Origin: Flavobacterium sp.
GTDB taxonomy: Bacteria > Bacteroidota > Bacteroidia > Flavobacteriales > Flavobacteriaceae
Length of the DNA stretch: 6,122 nucleotides
Reading direction: 5' to 3'
Assembly (NCBI GenBank): GCA_003449615.1
Contig: DMHA01000231.1
Span: 1 to 6,122, forward strand
The stretch's first letter is position 1; each line of letters begins with the position of its first letter. This document shows, one piece after another, positions 6,054 through 6,122 of this stretch. Under the pieces are notes generated by a model. That model was not told the DNA's origin. It did not search any database and worked only from the letters and a program-made list of their open reading frames with translations. The position numbers were made by a program, and so were the translations under genes.

Positions 6054-6122
<69 letters not shown>

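Overview
The window looks like chromosomal DNA from a member of the Flavobacteriaceae, most likely Flavobacterium or a close relative. The evidence is the AT-rich sequence with long A/T runs between genes, the lack of Shine-Dalgarno sequences before the starts, promoter boxes of the Bacteroidetes type (TAnnTTTG), signal peptides ending in the typical A|Q or G|Q junction, and protein families typical of this group (DUF6702, a stand-alone CarboxypepD_reg-like protein, a TatA with a long tail). The genus is inferred from recalled protein similarity, not from a search.

Layout from left to right. Bases 1-428 (+) are the 3' two-thirds of a class I SAM-dependent O-methyltransferase. It converges on a minus-strand block, and the two are separated by a perfect 46-nt palindrome (429-474). 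The minus-strand block, read right to left, starts with three exported or envelope genes: a CarboxypepD_reg-like protein (5162-4440), a DUF6702 protein (4372-3872) and a large M1 metallopeptidase (3855-1579). After a 72-nt gap with a promoter-like sequence come a TatA-type twin-arginine translocase subunit (1506-1039) and a PAP2-type membrane phosphatase (1039-482). These last two overlap by one base (TAATG). A 149-nt divergent spacer (5163-5311) separates this block from pepE (5312-6022, +), a serine dipeptidase of family S51. PepE converges on a tRNA-Gly(UCC) gene (minus strand, cut by the right edge), and a hairpin between them can serve both as terminator. No stretch of 300 bases lacks a gene.

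How the genes may work together. The three-gene block 5162-1579 looks like one operon. All three products carry N-terminal signal peptides, and one is a zinc peptidase, so a role in periplasmic or cell-surface peptide processing is plausible but unproven. TatA and PAP2 are both inner-membrane proteins and appear translationally coupled, but I know of no direct functional link. PepE is a cytoplasmic dipeptidase for Asp-X dipeptides and is probably transcribed independently.

I see no mobile element, CRISPR array, phage gene, toxin-antitoxin pair or defence system. Most of the window is ordinary core genome. The points most worth a second look are the little-studied DUF6702/CarboxypepD_reg/M1 module, the perfect palindrome between convergent genes, and the triplicated motif in the TatA tail.
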